A stretch of 64,000 nucleotides of DNA from Uloborus plumipes (taxonomy: Eukaryota; Arthropoda; Arachnida; Araneae; Uloboridae), in contig JAXGGA010006468.1 in the NCBI GenBank assembly GCA_038373865.1, positions 1 through 64,000 of the forward strand, in the 5' to 3' direction. Of this stretch, positions 32,029 through 44,335 are shown piece after piece. Below the pieces are notes generated by a model. The model was not told where the DNA came from, searched no databases, and saw only the letters and a program-made list of their open reading frames with translations. Numbering within the stretch: the first letter of the stretch is position 1; every line of letters starts with the position of its first letter. The translations under genes were made by a program, and so were the position numbers.

Positions 32029-34221
32029 CTTTAAGAAGTTGCATACATAAATAAAAACTGTTCAACACGTTTTGTTTCTGCTTAGAATATCAGGAGCAAA
32101 TCAAGACCGAAGTTTTCGTCCAAAAAATCAAACATAAAAAAATGTTTAGTTACTTTATTTATGATCAAAACTGAAAAGTGTACATATTCGCCTCGTTTTA
32201 CTGTATATATATATATACTTTTATATAGAGTAAAAATTGGTTACAAATCCTTTAAGTAAAAGAAGTGTTTTATAACATAAGGATACAAAATTAGACAAAA
32301 TATAGCATGGGAAAATAAAAATTACCTTTCTTTTCTGTTTTTTAATAAATATCGTTAAACCACGTCTCCACATGCAGTAGTGTCTCAAACAGTCTCGCAG
32401 CAATTATGAAAATGAAGAAAATAACCAAAGCGTGGAAAGTTTCTCCCAGTTTGAAATTAGAAAAAAATCCTTCCCACTGATATATAAGCTGTGGAACGAT
32501 AATGATAATCGTAACCGTGTTTTAAAACTAAAACTAGATGAAAAATTTTCATCTTAACTGTAACTACATGCGAGTAGCTGTGCGGATATTAGAATAAGTT
32601 TTAAAAAAGAGAGCTGAATTTTTCAAGTGCAAGTCATTATGTTTTTAATATTCTCCCGATGGATATTTCTTGCACAGTAAAGTGGTAATTAAAATTTTCT
32701 AGGAAAGAGTTATTAATGAGAAGTTTGATAAGAACGTCATTCAGTATTCAAAGTAATAATAGTTTTGAACTGGAATATAATTAGAGATAGAACATTTTGA
32801 AGCCCTACGGCAAAATAATTTACGTTTTTTTAGCGTATAGAAAGTAAGAGAAATGTGTTTTAATAATTATAGTTTGAATAATGTTTTAAATTTTTGAGAA
32901 ATGTTTTTAATTATGTGCTCATTTATAATATTTTACAATTAGTAAGAAATGGTACATTAAAGTGTGCTTTTAGAGAAACTATCTGGTGATTAAGGTAAAA
33001 CCTTTATGAACTAAATTTTTTAAATTCATCTTAGTTATTATAAAAAAGCAAGCATTTTATAGAAGAATAGTGAAAAACATTACAAAAAAAAAGTTAACAA
33101 ATAAATGAACGAATTAAAATATGTTAACAGTTACATCTTGATAAAGAAGATTTGTAACGGAAATATTTATAAATAAATTGCAGATCATTAAAACGCTGTA
33201 ATTGGTCATAAAGTAAAAATCAAAGCAGGTTTTCTTTTTTAAGCATTATTTACAGTTTCAATAGTTAAACGTTCAGTACAAACACAGTGTACAACATGGC
33301 TAAGTAGGTCAAAAAACGTTTTTCATACTATGTAGAAAAGTTCCTTTTGTAAAAATGCAATTTGTAAAAATATGGAGTTGTTACTCCATTAATTTAAATT
33401 AAATCAATAATTTGATTTTCATTTTTCGTACTGTAAAGTAAGAAATAATGATAAAGATGAATATGTTTTTTCTCTTAAAATTAATTTACTTTTATTATCT
33501 AACTTTGCAAAAATATATATGTGTGTTATATATTATGTGTCACGTCTTAAAATAGTTCGTCATCCATAATATTTAAGTTAAAAAAGTAAAATAATACTGA
33601 TACAAAAGGCAAATTATTCATTTAGAGAAAGGAAGTAATGTTTTACCCAGAAATCACAAAAACCCTTTCCATACGTGAGATTAACGAAATTTTTTAAATT
33701 ACACTAAAAGAATAGTGATATTGAAAACAAAAAATTTATCTATACACTTTTTTCTGATTTCTATCAAAAATGGGGAAATCTTGTCATTTTTTTCGGTTTT
33801 TCAAATTAATTCATTGTAATTTGAAAGATCATTTACATTGTGTTACGAAAAGTACTGAACAATGTTAGTTTAGTACTTTTTCGTACTATAATTAAATTTT
33901 CATTCAAAAAAAATCATTTTTTTACATATGTAATTTCTTCTTCAAGTTTCCGTCCAATCTATTTTAACCAATTTAAAATGTTTGATTCTAACGAAAAATG
34001 TCGTGTCTTGCAAACAAACTCGTTAAAAAGTAAAAAACGTTAGAAGAATTCAATTTAGCCTGTTATTGTTATTTGTGTAAATCGTCATTTAAAAAGCAGT
34101 GGTTATGTATTATGTTTTTGCATTAACATCTGAAATATATAACAGTTTTAAGCAGTAAGATACCACCCCCTAAGATAGGGCTAAGACAAAACTACATGAA
34201 ATACACCTCCAGTAGGGACAT
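32029..34221. other. Unassigned AT-rich DNA
   Basis: No gene or repeat boundary recognised. 34160-34220 may be an outer part of the ribozyme-bearing repeat. Confidence 0.3.
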
Positions 34222-34272
34222 GTCATCCAGATACTGCAGTTTCATCCTCAATAGGAATCATCAGTCTGGGTG
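34222..34272 (-). ncRNA. Hammerhead ribozyme-like motif, left copy
   Basis: On the minus strand: stem I strand CCAGA, CTGATGA (34258-34264), stem II TCCT/AGGA with a 4-base loop, GAAA (34240-34243), a self-complementary stem III ACTGCAGT, cleavage residue A at 34232, then TCTGG closing stem I. All core residues of a type I hammerhead are present. Two weak points: the closing pair of stem II is U-U instead of G-C, and stem III has no loop, as in the minimal hammerheads reported from Penelope-like retroelements, thought to act as dimers. Predicted cut between 34231 and 34232. Confidence 0.65.
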
Positions 34273-34470
34273 AGACAGTAACCGTGAAGAGGCGAACTTA
34301 AGCTACTAGTTAGTTGGGCAGTCACTGCTTCAAAAGAGGATTTATGCCCCCCCAGCTTTGTTTGGCACCTCTTAGCTTCAATAAAAAGATTTCTGCCTAA
34401 AGCTCGGTTACTGTCTAAGCCAGACTGATGATTCCTAATGAAGATGAAACTGTAGTCTCTGGATGACATG
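34223..34470. repeat. 63-bp inverted repeat pair enclosing about 120 bp
   Basis: 34223-34285 and 34408-34470 are inverted copies with roughly nine mismatches by eye; each carries a hammerhead-like core, read outward. The centre (34286-34407) is non-coding. The plus-strand ORF complement (minus 34248-34469) merely spans the repeat. Flank GGACATGTCATCC on the left mirrors GGATGACATGG on the right. Confidence 0.8.
34415..34470 (+). ncRNA. Hammerhead ribozyme-like motif, right copy
   Basis: On the plus strand: CCAGA (34420-34424), CTGATGA (34425-34431), stem II with a C-A mismatch, GAAA (34446-34449), stem III ACTGTAGT, cleavage C at 34457, then TCTGG (34458-34462). The canonical GUC cleavage triplet is present. 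Stem II is weaker than in the left copy, so this one is probably less active or inactive. Confidence 0.55.
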
Positions 34471-34674
34471 GTGCACCTGGCGATGTATTTAACGTTGTAA
34501 CAGTTTGCTCAAAATTTAAACGCAATGAGTAGGCGATTTTCTAACACTGTTTTACCCACCACTTAGCGGCAAAATATTATCTGATATTACGTTTTCTTTG
34601 GTTTAGGTAAATAGCACGATGTTAAAACTAAACATATTTTGTTTCGGTTCACAATATTCAACTCTTGACTGCTA
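34471..34674. other. Unassigned DNA
   Basis: No feature recognised. Confidence 0.3.
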
Positions 34675-34761
34675 CACTGTAAAAAATGAATGCTGCTTTT
34701 ACAGTATAACACAGCTAATTTTATAGTAATAAACTGCAAAAATTACTAATTTTACAGTTTA

Positions 34762-36193
34762 CTAGCAGAACCCGGCAGACGTTGTTCTGCCTAGATGTAT
34801 ATATAGCCTCCACATGGTGTTTTGGATGTAAAAATCTTTAAAGCGTTGTTGAAAATAGGCATGAAAGATTTTAAAAATTCTAAATCAAGCAAAGTTGAAG
34901 TTACGCACTGAACAATTTACAAATAGGCCACCAATTATTTTTATAAAAATTAAAAAAATATCGAACAATGAAAAACTTTACACATAATTTGATTTTAGAT
35001 AGGAATTTTATTTACACATCAAGACGAAGAAGCTCTCCACAAATCGTGTAAAAGAGATCTTCGATTTGAAAATAAAATTTAGAGACACATAAAATGTATA
35101 ATGTGACAGGACCATGAATAGCTCTTTTAAATTAATTAAAAAGGAGAGAGAGTGCATTGAATAGTAATAAAATGAAATCGACATATTTACAATAGAATGT
35201 GACTGGACCACAAATAGCTACTTTAAAGTTATAAAAAAAGCACGGTGAACAAAAATAAAGAGAAATGTACACATTTACAATTACGTTGCAAAAATGCACT
35301 GGACAGTCCAAAAGGTAGACCATCAATCGCTCTTCTAAATTCAAAAAAAAAAAAAAAAAAAGCACGGTGAACAATAACAATGAGTAATTTACACATTTAC
35401 AATTACGTTCTAAAATGCACTGGACATTCCAAAAAAGTAGACCTTCAATTGCTCCTTTTAAAAAAAGAAGAAAAAAAAAACCCACGGTGAACAGTAATAA
35501 AGAGAAATATACATATTTACAAAAGTAGACCATCAATTGTTCCTTTAAATTCAAAAAAAAAAAAAAAAAGCACGCTGAACAACAATAAAGAAAAATTTAC
35601 GTATGTACAATTACGTTGTAAAAATGCACTGATCAATCCAAAAAAATAGATTATTAATTGCTCTTTTTATTTAAAAAAAAAAAAAAAAGAAAAAAAGCAC
35701 GGTGAACAATAAAAAAAAATGTACATATGTACAATTACGTTGTAAAAATGCACAGATCAATAAAAAAAGTAGACCATCAATTGCTCCCTTAAGTTCAGAA
35801 AAAAAGCATGGTGAACAAAAAAAAAAAAAAATCACAGATGTACAGTTACGTTGTAAAAATGCACTGATCAATTCAAAAAAGTAGACCGTCAACTGCTCCC
35901 TTAAATGAAAAAAAAGAAGAAAAAAAAAAAAAAAAAAAAACGGTGAACAATAATAAAGAAAAATTTACGCATGAATAATTAAGCTGTAAAAATGTACTGA
36001 TCAATTACTTTTTGGCAATCTGAAATCAATTTGAATATTATATTTGGCGCTAAATGTACACCATTCCGTAAGGCGTTAAAATAATTTCCAACATTGCGGT
36101 ATATCATAGCAAATAGTATGGGCATGAAAACGAACTATTGATTGGATGTTTGGCGAGAAAATATAGTAACATACTTTGATAAAGAACAAAATA
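34762..36193 (-). mobile_element. Helitron-like element carrying a poly-A minisatellite
   Basis: On the minus strand the 3' end is a hairpin GGCAGA/TCTGCC (34774-34791), 8 bases, then CTAG (34762-34765), with the target T next to it: the Helitron 3' signature. The other edge is set by the resumption of the host repeat at 36194. A canonical 5' TC would fall at 36184-36185 (TCTTTATC on the minus strand), leaving eight unexplained bases. No Rep/helicase is visible. Confidence 0.6.
35130..35975. repeat. Tandem minisatellite with poly-A tracts, unit about 90-130 bp
   Basis: CACGGTGAAC or close variants recur at about 35241, 35363, 35483, 35571, 35698, 35807 and 35940, each followed by AAAGAAAAATTTAC and TACAATTACGTTGT, and later AGTAGACCATCAATTGCTCC and a long A run. 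Unit length varies mainly through the A tract. Confidence 0.9.
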
Positions 36194-36395
36194 TTACAGT
36201 GCATTTTACAGTTTTAAACTGGGCAAGTATTATACTATTTTTGTTACAGTATAATACAGCTAAATTTTATGGCAATAAACCAAAATTTCTAACTTTACAG
36301 TAAGAAACTGTAAAATGTCTAGTTTTTCCGTTTATTACTGCGCATTTCACTGTTTTAAATTGGAGCCTCGGCTGCCAGTATTATACTGTAAAAAT

Positions 36396-37824
36396 GTAGA
36401 GCATTTGAAGTTAAGTATATTAACCGAGTTCGCATAAAATTTAAAATTAAAAGTATGTTCAATACCTTTGAATTCTGTGAAAGATCAAATGCAATGCAAT
36501 TTTCGCAGAACAGTTAGGTGTAATCTCAGGAGAAAAGGATTCCTAATAAAATAAAGGTAAAATTGCTGTGTCAAAATATAAAAATGAAATATTATATTGG
36601 TATATGTGAAATTTTTTTAAAGCTCAAAAATGGAATACTATCAAGAAATATATATGTGCTTTCTGAAAAGACACATTAGATGAGTGTTGATACTATTTTC
36701 GCAAAACTGGAGTAGGATTGGTGTTTTATTTTAGCTTTATATAGTGGATCATGAAAGAGTTATTAATGAAATATTTTCAGAACACGGTCGTATTTGTTTT
36801 GAATTGTGAAGAGTAGGGATTAAGAGGCTTTTATCATTTGTTGGAAATAATGATTCAGATAGTATTCTATTTCTCAAAAGTATGCACACGCTTCGAAAAG
36901 ATAACTTATAATTTTCGTTCTCACTAATATTTGAATGTAATTTTAATATCTTCATTTCTTTTTCATCAACTTCTATAGATTTTATACAGAAAACTTGAGA
37001 CAGTAGAAAATAATTAATATATTTTCTTTATTTTCGTATTATATTACATGCTCGTTATAAAACAATAAACATATGTTCAATATTAAGAGAAGAATTTGTA
37101 ATGTCATCCTGTTGAAACATAGGTTTAAAATCCCAGAAAAATACATTTTCCTGGGGTTTGTAGTGTGTTTTTTTTTAATAATGCAAATGCGATTTTAATT
37201 AGTCCCTAACCAGCTTTTCTTTTGATGTCCAAAACCTCAAACTGAGTTCTTAACAATTTTTTTGAAAAATAACTTTGCTCTCGATTACTGTCAATAAAAA
37301 TATTTGAAATCGTTTGTTATAGTGTTATATTTAAGCTTAATTTTTTTTCAGAAACGTACGAAGCAATCTCAGCAATATCAGTATTAGGACCGGAATAAAG
37401 ATGATTTACCGTTCATAAGAGCCTTAGTATCTGGTGATAATAAATTAAGTTTTTCTGACACTTTTGCTTGAAAAAATAACGCAACAGTTAATCAGATCAA
37501 GAAGCGGAAAATCATCTCTTATCATAGCTGTAACATAATTATTAGATAAATGGTTTTGGAAAAAAATGCGATGTTTTTGGAGGCGTGACTAGAAACTGTT
37601 CGCATGCTTGATTGCATTATATTGAATACAATAACGCTCATGTTTGTAAAATTGTTTGTTAAAATACAAATACTAAAGCTAATAAGATTCAATAATTACT
37701 AAAAGAGGTAGGTTTGTTAGTTAAAAAATATATAAATACATTAACAAAAATTATACTTGTAATCAGTAAACTGTTCCAAAATATATGATTAAACTACTTA
37801 TTTTTAAAACTTATATAAATAGCT
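36396..37824. other. Unassigned AT-rich DNA
   Basis: No gene recognised. Confidence 0.3.
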
Positions 37825-38200
37825 CACTACGTAAAATGAAGTGTTGTTTTTACAGTATAATTCTGGCAGCCAAGGTTCAAATTGAAAACTAAAATGCACA
37901 GTCATAAATTGCAAAACTTGTAATTTTAGTTTTTTACTGTAAAGCTAGAAACTTTACAGTTTATTGCCGTAAAATTTAGCTGTATTATACTGTAAAAACA
38001 TCAGTATAATACTGGCAGCAGAGGTTCCAGTTTAAAACTGTAAATGAACGGTGATAAGCTGTTGAATCAGTGATTTTACCATTTATTACTATATCATTAG
38101 CAATTTTACAGTTTAGTACTGTAAAAGTAGCAATTTTACAGTTTATTGCTATAAAATTATCTGTATTATACTGCAAACACAACATTCATCTTTTACAGTG
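37825..38200 (+). mobile_element. Palindromic TTTTACAGT-family copy 5
   Basis: CACTACGTAAAATGAAG start, two CTGGCAGC markers (near 37862 and 38012), end ATCTTTTACAGTG at 38200. Confidence 0.8.
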
Positions 38201-39081
38201 CTTGTTTTTTACGTAAAACGTTTGAAAAAGTGTTCCTATGGTTATCGTTAAAGCTATATAGTAAGAATGTTTTTGCATTAATGTAATTTGCATTTTTATT
38301 TTCACCTAAATGTTTTGGAACAACTGTTAATTTCTAAAGAGGTGGATGTTTTAAAAATAGTAGTTGCCTATTGTAAATATTGACACTAAAATTTTATTCA
38401 TTACATTTTTTTTATCTGTGTTGTTTTAATTTTGTCTTTACCTCTATTTTAAGGGTTTTTTTTCTGTTTAGTTCTGCAAGTAAAAATTTGCAAATTCGAT
38501 TCTAGAAAAAACCACTAAACGACGCAAGTAACATGCAATTTTTCTATGAATGAAAATGATGATCATTAAAACCAGCTTTTTGTTTCATTCAATTATCAAA
38601 TTTTACCGATTACTATGTGAGCTAGCTAAGACAGGAAGAATATTGTTAGAAATTGGATTTCAATGAGTACGATTAAATGCCATACATGTGTAATATGCTA
38701 TTTTGTTATGAGAATTATTTGAAATGATGCTCTTTTGAAAGCTTCTTTCTTTTTGTTAAGTCCCCCATAAATCTCTGAATTTACTGAGTTCTGTAAGAGC
38801 TCAGATCTGTCTTCCTTACAGAAATCAATTTTTGATCACCTAGGAGATACAAAGCTTTTCACCTGTAACGAATTCTCTTGAGGAGCTTTTAATGGAGGTT
38901 ATTTACTTTTAGACATGTGAAAAATTAGGTCTCCTAATAAATAACAACTACCTTCTTAGGGATGCAAAGTATAATGTACATACAAATGATGACCATTTTT
39001 TGATATAAAATATATAATACCTTTTTGTTTAAAAAATAAAAGTGAATAAAATAACGTTGAAATCCCAAATGAGCAGGAACA
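38201..39081. other. Unassigned AT-rich DNA
   Basis: No gene recognised. Confidence 0.3.
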
Positions 39082-39427
39082 CACTGCAAAAACTGAACTG
39101 CTGTTTTTACAGTATAATAGTGGCAGCCGAGGTTCCAATTTAAAACTAAAATACACAGTAAAAAATGTAAAACTAGCAATTTCACAGTTTCTTACTATAA
39201 AGTTAGCAATTTTACAGTTTCTTACTGTAAAGTTAGCAATTTTACAGTCTATGGTCGTAAAATTTAGCTGTATTATACTGTAAAAACAACAATATAATAC
39301 TGGCAGCAGAAGTTCCAATTTAAAACTGTAAATTACACAGTAATAAGCTGTAAAATTAGCAATTTTAGTTTATTACTTATAAAATTAGATGTATTATACT
39401 TTTAAAAAAACATTCATTTTTCACAAT
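39082..39427 (+). mobile_element. Palindromic TTTTACAGT-family copy 6
   Basis: CACTGCAAAAACTGAACTG start; markers TAGTGGCAGC and TACTGGCAGC; diverged end ATTTTTCACAATA. Confidence 0.8.
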
Positions 39428-39513
39428 ACACGTGTTCTGGTGTTACAAAAAACATCTTTTCTCCACAAGACTTTGCACTGACAAATGCATTCCTTGTAAC
39501 ACCAAACATGTGT
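39428..39513. mobile_element. Tiny MITE-like inverted repeat (86 bp)
   Basis: ACACGTGTTCTGGTGTTACA (from 39428) and TTGTAACACCAAACATGTGT (39494-39513) are inverted with a small gap. It sits immediately next to copy 6. Confidence 0.55.
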
Positions 39514-40019
39514 CTGCAGTGTTCTTTCTCATTTGTGCTCTTAACGTTGCCTTATTTGCTTATATTGGTCTCAAGGTGACTGCAATGACACTGTATTTCG
39601 AAAATTAATACAAAATATTTATTTTTTTTTCTCGCGAAAAAAAAATGTAGAAACTAGTAGTTGCTTCCTTTTTGTTAAAGTAGCAACATTATTGCAAACT
39701 TTTCTAAAAACTCTTTTGTAGCTACTTTCCAAACTGCTTTTGTAATTTAGTAGCCTAAACGTCTCTTTGAACTGCGCATTTATAGGTGCTCATCAATATT
39801 TTGTAGAAGATAGGTTGAAAAATATATTCAATTCGAAATGAAAGGTCCCTTTTTTATCGTTGAAAAATAAGAACCAGAAAATATATTTGTTTCGCTCAAG
39901 TTTTAACCTTTTGGTATCTTGACCAGAGAAAAAATGTTTTGGTACGACCATTATGTTTTTCATGTTTCTATAACAGAGCCAATGAAAAATAAAAAATCGT
40001 ATCGTGTGACTGCATTTAA
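39514..40019. other. Unassigned AT-rich DNA
   Basis: No gene recognised. Confidence 0.3.
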
Positions 40020-40267
40020 ATAAGTCCAAGTTTCTTACTGTAAAGTTAGAAATTCTACAGTTTATTGTCGTAAAATTTAGCTGTTTTATGCTGTAAAAAC
40101 AACTATAATACTGGCAGCAGAGGTTCCAGTTTAAAACTTTAAAAGCACGGTAATAAACTGTAAAATAAGCAATTTTACAGTTTGTCACTGTAAAAGTAGC
40201 AATTTTACAGTTAGGTACTGTAAAATGAGCAATTTGGCAGTTCATTTCTGTAAAATTGGCAATTTCT
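40020..40267 (+). mobile_element. Palindromic TTTTACAGT-family copy 7 (left end missing)
   Basis: Starts inside the module array (TTTCTTACTGTAAAGTTAG), has the TACTGGCAGC marker near 40108, and runs directly into the start of copy 8. Confidence 0.7.
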
Positions 40268-40572
40268 CACACTGAAAGAAATGAACCGTTGTTTCTACAG
40301 TATAATACTGGTAGCCGAATTGTCAATTTAAAATTGTAATATACTCAGCAATAAACTAAAACTAGCAATTTTACAGTTTCTTACTGTATAGTTAGAAATT
40401 TTACAGCTTATTTCCGCAAAGTTTAGCAATATTATGCTGTAAAAGCAACAGTATAATACTGTCAGCCGAGGCTCCATTTTAAAACTAAAATTCACGGTAA
40501 TAAACTGTAAAATTAGCACTTTTACAGTTTATTGCTGTAAAATTCATTATTTTGCAGTTTATTACTGTAAAA

Positions 40573-42243
40573 TCTCTACTAATAATAAAGCTGAAGGTGG
40601 TTCTGTCTGTCCTTCTTTCTGTCTGTCTGTTACGCGCGTAGCGCCACAACCGTTCTGTCGATTTTCATGCCACTTGGCACAAAATTAGTTTGTAGCATGT
40701 AGTTTTGCACCTCGAAGCGATTTTTCGAAAATTCCATTTCGTTCTTTTTCTATTCGAATTCTTAGCGGAAATTCGATAAAATAGGGAAGAAATATTTCAC
40801 ACACATTTTCAAGTCTTATGTCATTCGAAAGCTTGGAATTTTCTGCACAAAATGAAGTTTTTTCGAAGTTTCTACGATCATCAGGAGAGCTGTAACAATT
40901 GTTTTTAGAATCCCGAAATTCAAGGCTTACCTTCAGTAAAGCAAGCCAAACGATTCTAAAATGGTTCAGCTCGATAATAAAATTTGTTTGAAAAGAGAGA
41001 TGAAAAGAATTATTTTATCAACGGAAATCAACTTTTCATGTTGTTACTATGGTTACGTGTTCATACTTATTTTTGTTTCGTTCTTTTTCCAGGGTTGCCA
41101 GACGTAGTATTTTTGATTCTACGGTAGTATTTTTTCGGCCCAAATAAGGAGCGTAGTATTTTTCTGGCAACCCTGTTTCCAATATACTAATGACTTAATT
41201 AAAAGATTTGGCGGATTTTTTTTTTTCCATTTTCATAGATTTCGCATTTCAGCAACATTGATTTTGGCAACGTTTGGAAACAGTAGTATTTTGTAATATT
41301 TTTTTAGAGGAGGTATAGTATTTTTTGTTCCAATTCTCTGGCAACCCTGTCTTTTTCCCGGTGAAGATGCTTTGGGACCCTGCTTGGCGCGTTTTCAAAA
41401 AGTCAACTACGCAAAATAGCTAGGGTTACCACGCTTGGCGCGCCTATCGTTCATTTAGCGAGAAAAGGGTACCTAAAGCACAGATTAACGAAATATTGTA
41501 TCAATTTCGATATTGCATCGTTTTTTTAAAGTGTTTCGTTTCGGAAAATGTATTGTTTTGTTTTTTAAGCTGGGAAAGAAAACTTTCTTCTTCTTTTAAA
41601 CTTTGGTAAGATTTCTGTTGGTTTCTGTTATCAACAAAACTGTTCTTATTTTCTCTTTTGGCTTATTTTTGTCCATCTCCCTTGGGGTTGCATTCGAATG
41701 TTCTAAGGGGGTGTTTTACCCCATTTATCGGGTAAATCAGTGTTTTCAATGCAAGGTGATATGAATTGGTTAACAAAAGTGATATGAATTGGCGCGACCA
41801 CTTGGCGATATATCGCCAAGCTTTTGATCGCCAAATATTTGACGCCAAATTGGCGAATTTTTTTTTTTTTTTTTGATTTAGGTTCAATTTGGCGCTGTTG
41901 GCGATATTTTGCGAAAAATCCACTGAATGATGTTAAAAACGACGATCTTTAGGAGATTAATCATTGTAAAATATTTTTTTGCATTGTTTCGTAGCAAACT
42001 AGGGCTACAAATGTTTGAATTGTTATCTTGCTCACTCCAAGCACTATTTTAGCACTTAAGGCATCTACTAAGAAATTTACACGTAAAATTAAGTAGTGTG
42101 ATGTCCATATCAGATCTTTATATCACTTTGAAGGAATTATAGTTGAATAAAACTAAAATAGAGCATTTTTTCTGATATATCAATTATTTTACAAATGAAC
42201 TTTTAATTTTATACCACGGGCAAAGCTGTGCGGGTACCGCTAG
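40573..42243 (+). mobile_element. Non-autonomous Helitron (1671 bp)
   Basis: 5' TCTCTACTAATAATAAAG at 40573, 3' CTAG at 42240-42243, inserted exactly between A (40572) and T (42244). A 3' hairpin CACGG/CTGTG (42215-42230, one G-U pair) lies nine bases before CTAG. These are the defining Helitron features. The leading TCTGTCTGTC-rich tract and GCGCCACAACCG phrase are usual in arthropod members. It holds a hAT MITE (41090-41349). No Rep/helicase. Confidence 0.9.
41090..41349. mobile_element. hAT-type MITE inside the Helitron (260 bp)
   Basis: Inverted ends CAGGGTTGCCAGA (41090-41102) and TCTCTGGCAACCCTG (to 41349), flanked by the perfect 8-bp duplication TCTTTTTC (41082-41089, 41350-41357). 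An internal TCTGGCAACCCTG copy near 41164-41176 shows a partial internal duplication. GTAGTATTTTT recurs several times. Confidence 0.9.
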
Positions 42244-42379
42244 TTAGAAATATTTACCGTTTATTACTATAAAATTAGCTGCATTATACTGCAAAAACAA
42301 TATTGATATTTTACAGTGCAGTTTATTGCTATAAAGTTAGCTGTATTCTGTTGTAAAAACTACAATCATTTTTTACAGC

Positions 42380-44335
42380 GCAAAGCTAAGTATTTCCTTC
42401 ATAGATTCTTTTGAGAGTTACTAATGTCATTTATAACATTAGTATTAGACTAGAATAAATTTACTTATTTTATGACTTTTTTGAGTGAATCCTATTTCTG
42501 TATTTTTAGCGCATCCTTGTTAAAAGTTGAGGGTAAAAAGAGCAGGCCTTAATGTCAATATTCAAGCACAATAATTGATCCGGGCCTAATAGACCAGAAT
42601 AAAATTTTATTTTGTGGAGCACTAAGGTGTGTTAAACTTCTGGTTTTGGAGGGGTATTTTTTAAAAATATTATGACATAAATCGGAAGAAGAGAAGGTTT
42701 TAAGTGTAAAATTCAAGCATAATAAGCTTCCCGGGGCTAGTCACTAGCATGATTTTTGATTTGAAGTCCTCAAAACGTCACTGTAATCTAACTTTGGTTT
42801 GATTCCTGGGCCATTACCCATATCAACATGCCCTGTATGTTTTTTTTTTACTTCTTTATGTTATTTTTAAGTAGAGAAAATGACATTAGTCTTTTTGCTC
42901 CAAATATGACATTTTAATTTGAAGGTCTTCAAATCGAATCTAAACACATTATTGAATAAATATTCATTTTATAGTAGCAAATAATGCAAAGATTATCTTA
43001 AACCAATCACGAAATTTTTCTTTTTAAATGTTCAAAATAAAATCTGTATGGTTTGTCTTGAGAGGGGTTATTTTTTTGCTTAAAAAAGTACGCTTTTTGG
43101 CTGCAAATTATTGAAGGTACATACTTGGTTTTTTATTGAAACCACAGAATCTTAAATGAGAAGCAATAAAAGTTAACAGACATCAAAATTCTCAAAGTAT
43201 CCTATCATTAAGAATGTTTATGAGTTTGTTACATAAAAAAGATCAGAAGCGAATAAAACTGTTAAGAGATTTCCTTCTTAATACAATTAAAATAATGCAA
43301 TTTCCGCTGCTATCATTAAAATATAATTAATTGCTGAAAAACGCTAATGAAGCTTCCAGAAATTATAGTAATTATTATAATTGATTCGTATTTCGGTAAA
43401 TTGATTATCTTAATTATACGTTGCTTAGTTCTTATGCAACTGAGGCTAGATATTTGAGAAAAAGACTTAAGCTGGGAAAAAGTTAATTTCATATAGTAAT
43501 TAATGGTATGCAGAAATAGTTTTCCATTTAATATTTTTCGCTAAAGAAGAAAATGTAAGTGTAGCGTGTAGTATGAGCTTTTAAAGGATATGCAATACAA
43601 AACGAAAATCTCGTGCTTTTATTTGCAAGTTTAAAATTCTTCCAAGCATATATTTGCTAGAAAGTCAAAGTGACTAGTTTAACTAGGAGTTTCTGTAATC
43701 GCATTTTCAGTCTTTAATGAGAGCGTATGATTGAAAAGACAACGAAGGATTACAGATTCTGAAATTAACACGAGCACCAAATATCACGTCTGTTTTAAGG
43801 TCAACAAAGGAAATTTTCAAGCCAATAATTTTTGTTCAGCGTTGAAGAGATATGCGTTTACTTTGAACTGGAAATATCTAAAATTAAACGATTCATGTTG
43901 TCTATAGTGGATACTGAAATAGCTTTTAAACCAGTATGCTTAGTTGACATTTCTCTCGACGGATCAACTGTGGAAACATAAAATTTAAACTTGTAGCGAG
44001 TACAGATGGTTAGATGGCAAACAATTGAAAACAGATTTCTCTAGTCAGATGTGCCTTTAAAAATGTCCAAAGAAAGTCTCGTAACATATACAAGTATTTT
44101 TAATTTCCGTGTTTCAGAAATATTTTATTTGTAGAAGAATTATAAAAGAGCTTAAAGCAGGTTTATTTTTGTTCCAAAGCTGAGGACGATTTTGTTTTTG
44201 TTGATCAAATGTATTTATTATGATGTGCTTTCTATTTTTAATCCTTTTTTTTCGCAACGGTTTAATTATTCTTTTATAGGGGAAAAAAAAAAGAAAACTA
44301 GCTGCATTGCTTAGGAAGTGCTACTACTTAACATA
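42380..44335. other. Unassigned AT-rich DNA
   Basis: Two loosely similar phrases (TTCAAGCACAATAATTGATC near 42562 and TTCAAGCATAATAAGCTTCC near 42713) suggest an old internal duplication. No gene recognised. Confidence 0.3.

Larger units (their letters stand above)
34675..36395 (-). mobile_element. Palindromic TTTTACAGT-family copy 4, split by a Helitron-like insert
   Basis: Starts TA-CACTGTAAAAAATGAATG at 34675. The left part stops at ...ACAGTTTA (34761); the right part resumes TTACAGTGCATTTTACAG at 36194. Joined, they match the uninterrupted copy at 53283-53315. It fades after the GGCTGCCAGTATTATACTG marker near 36390. Reverse orientation relative to copy 1. Confidence 0.75.
40268..42379 (+). 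mobile_element. Palindromic TTTTACAGT-family copy 8, split by a Helitron
   Basis: Begins CACTGAAAGAAATGAACCG; the left part ends ACTGTAAAA at 40572 and the right part resumes TTAGAAATATTTACCG at 42244. Joined they give the usual ACTGTAAAATTAG module. The end near 42379 is TTTTTTACAGCG. A CAGTG at about 42316-42320 suggests a second, internal terminus. Confidence 0.8.

Noticed and set aside
35132..35892. Several overlapping Phe/Leu-rich minus-strand frames that look like membrane proteins
   Set aside because: They are reverse translations of poly-A-containing minisatellite units.
39793..40245. Minus-strand frame with NCKIANFTV-type repeats
   Set aside because: It reads through the palindromic module array; the same peptide appears wherever that array occurs.
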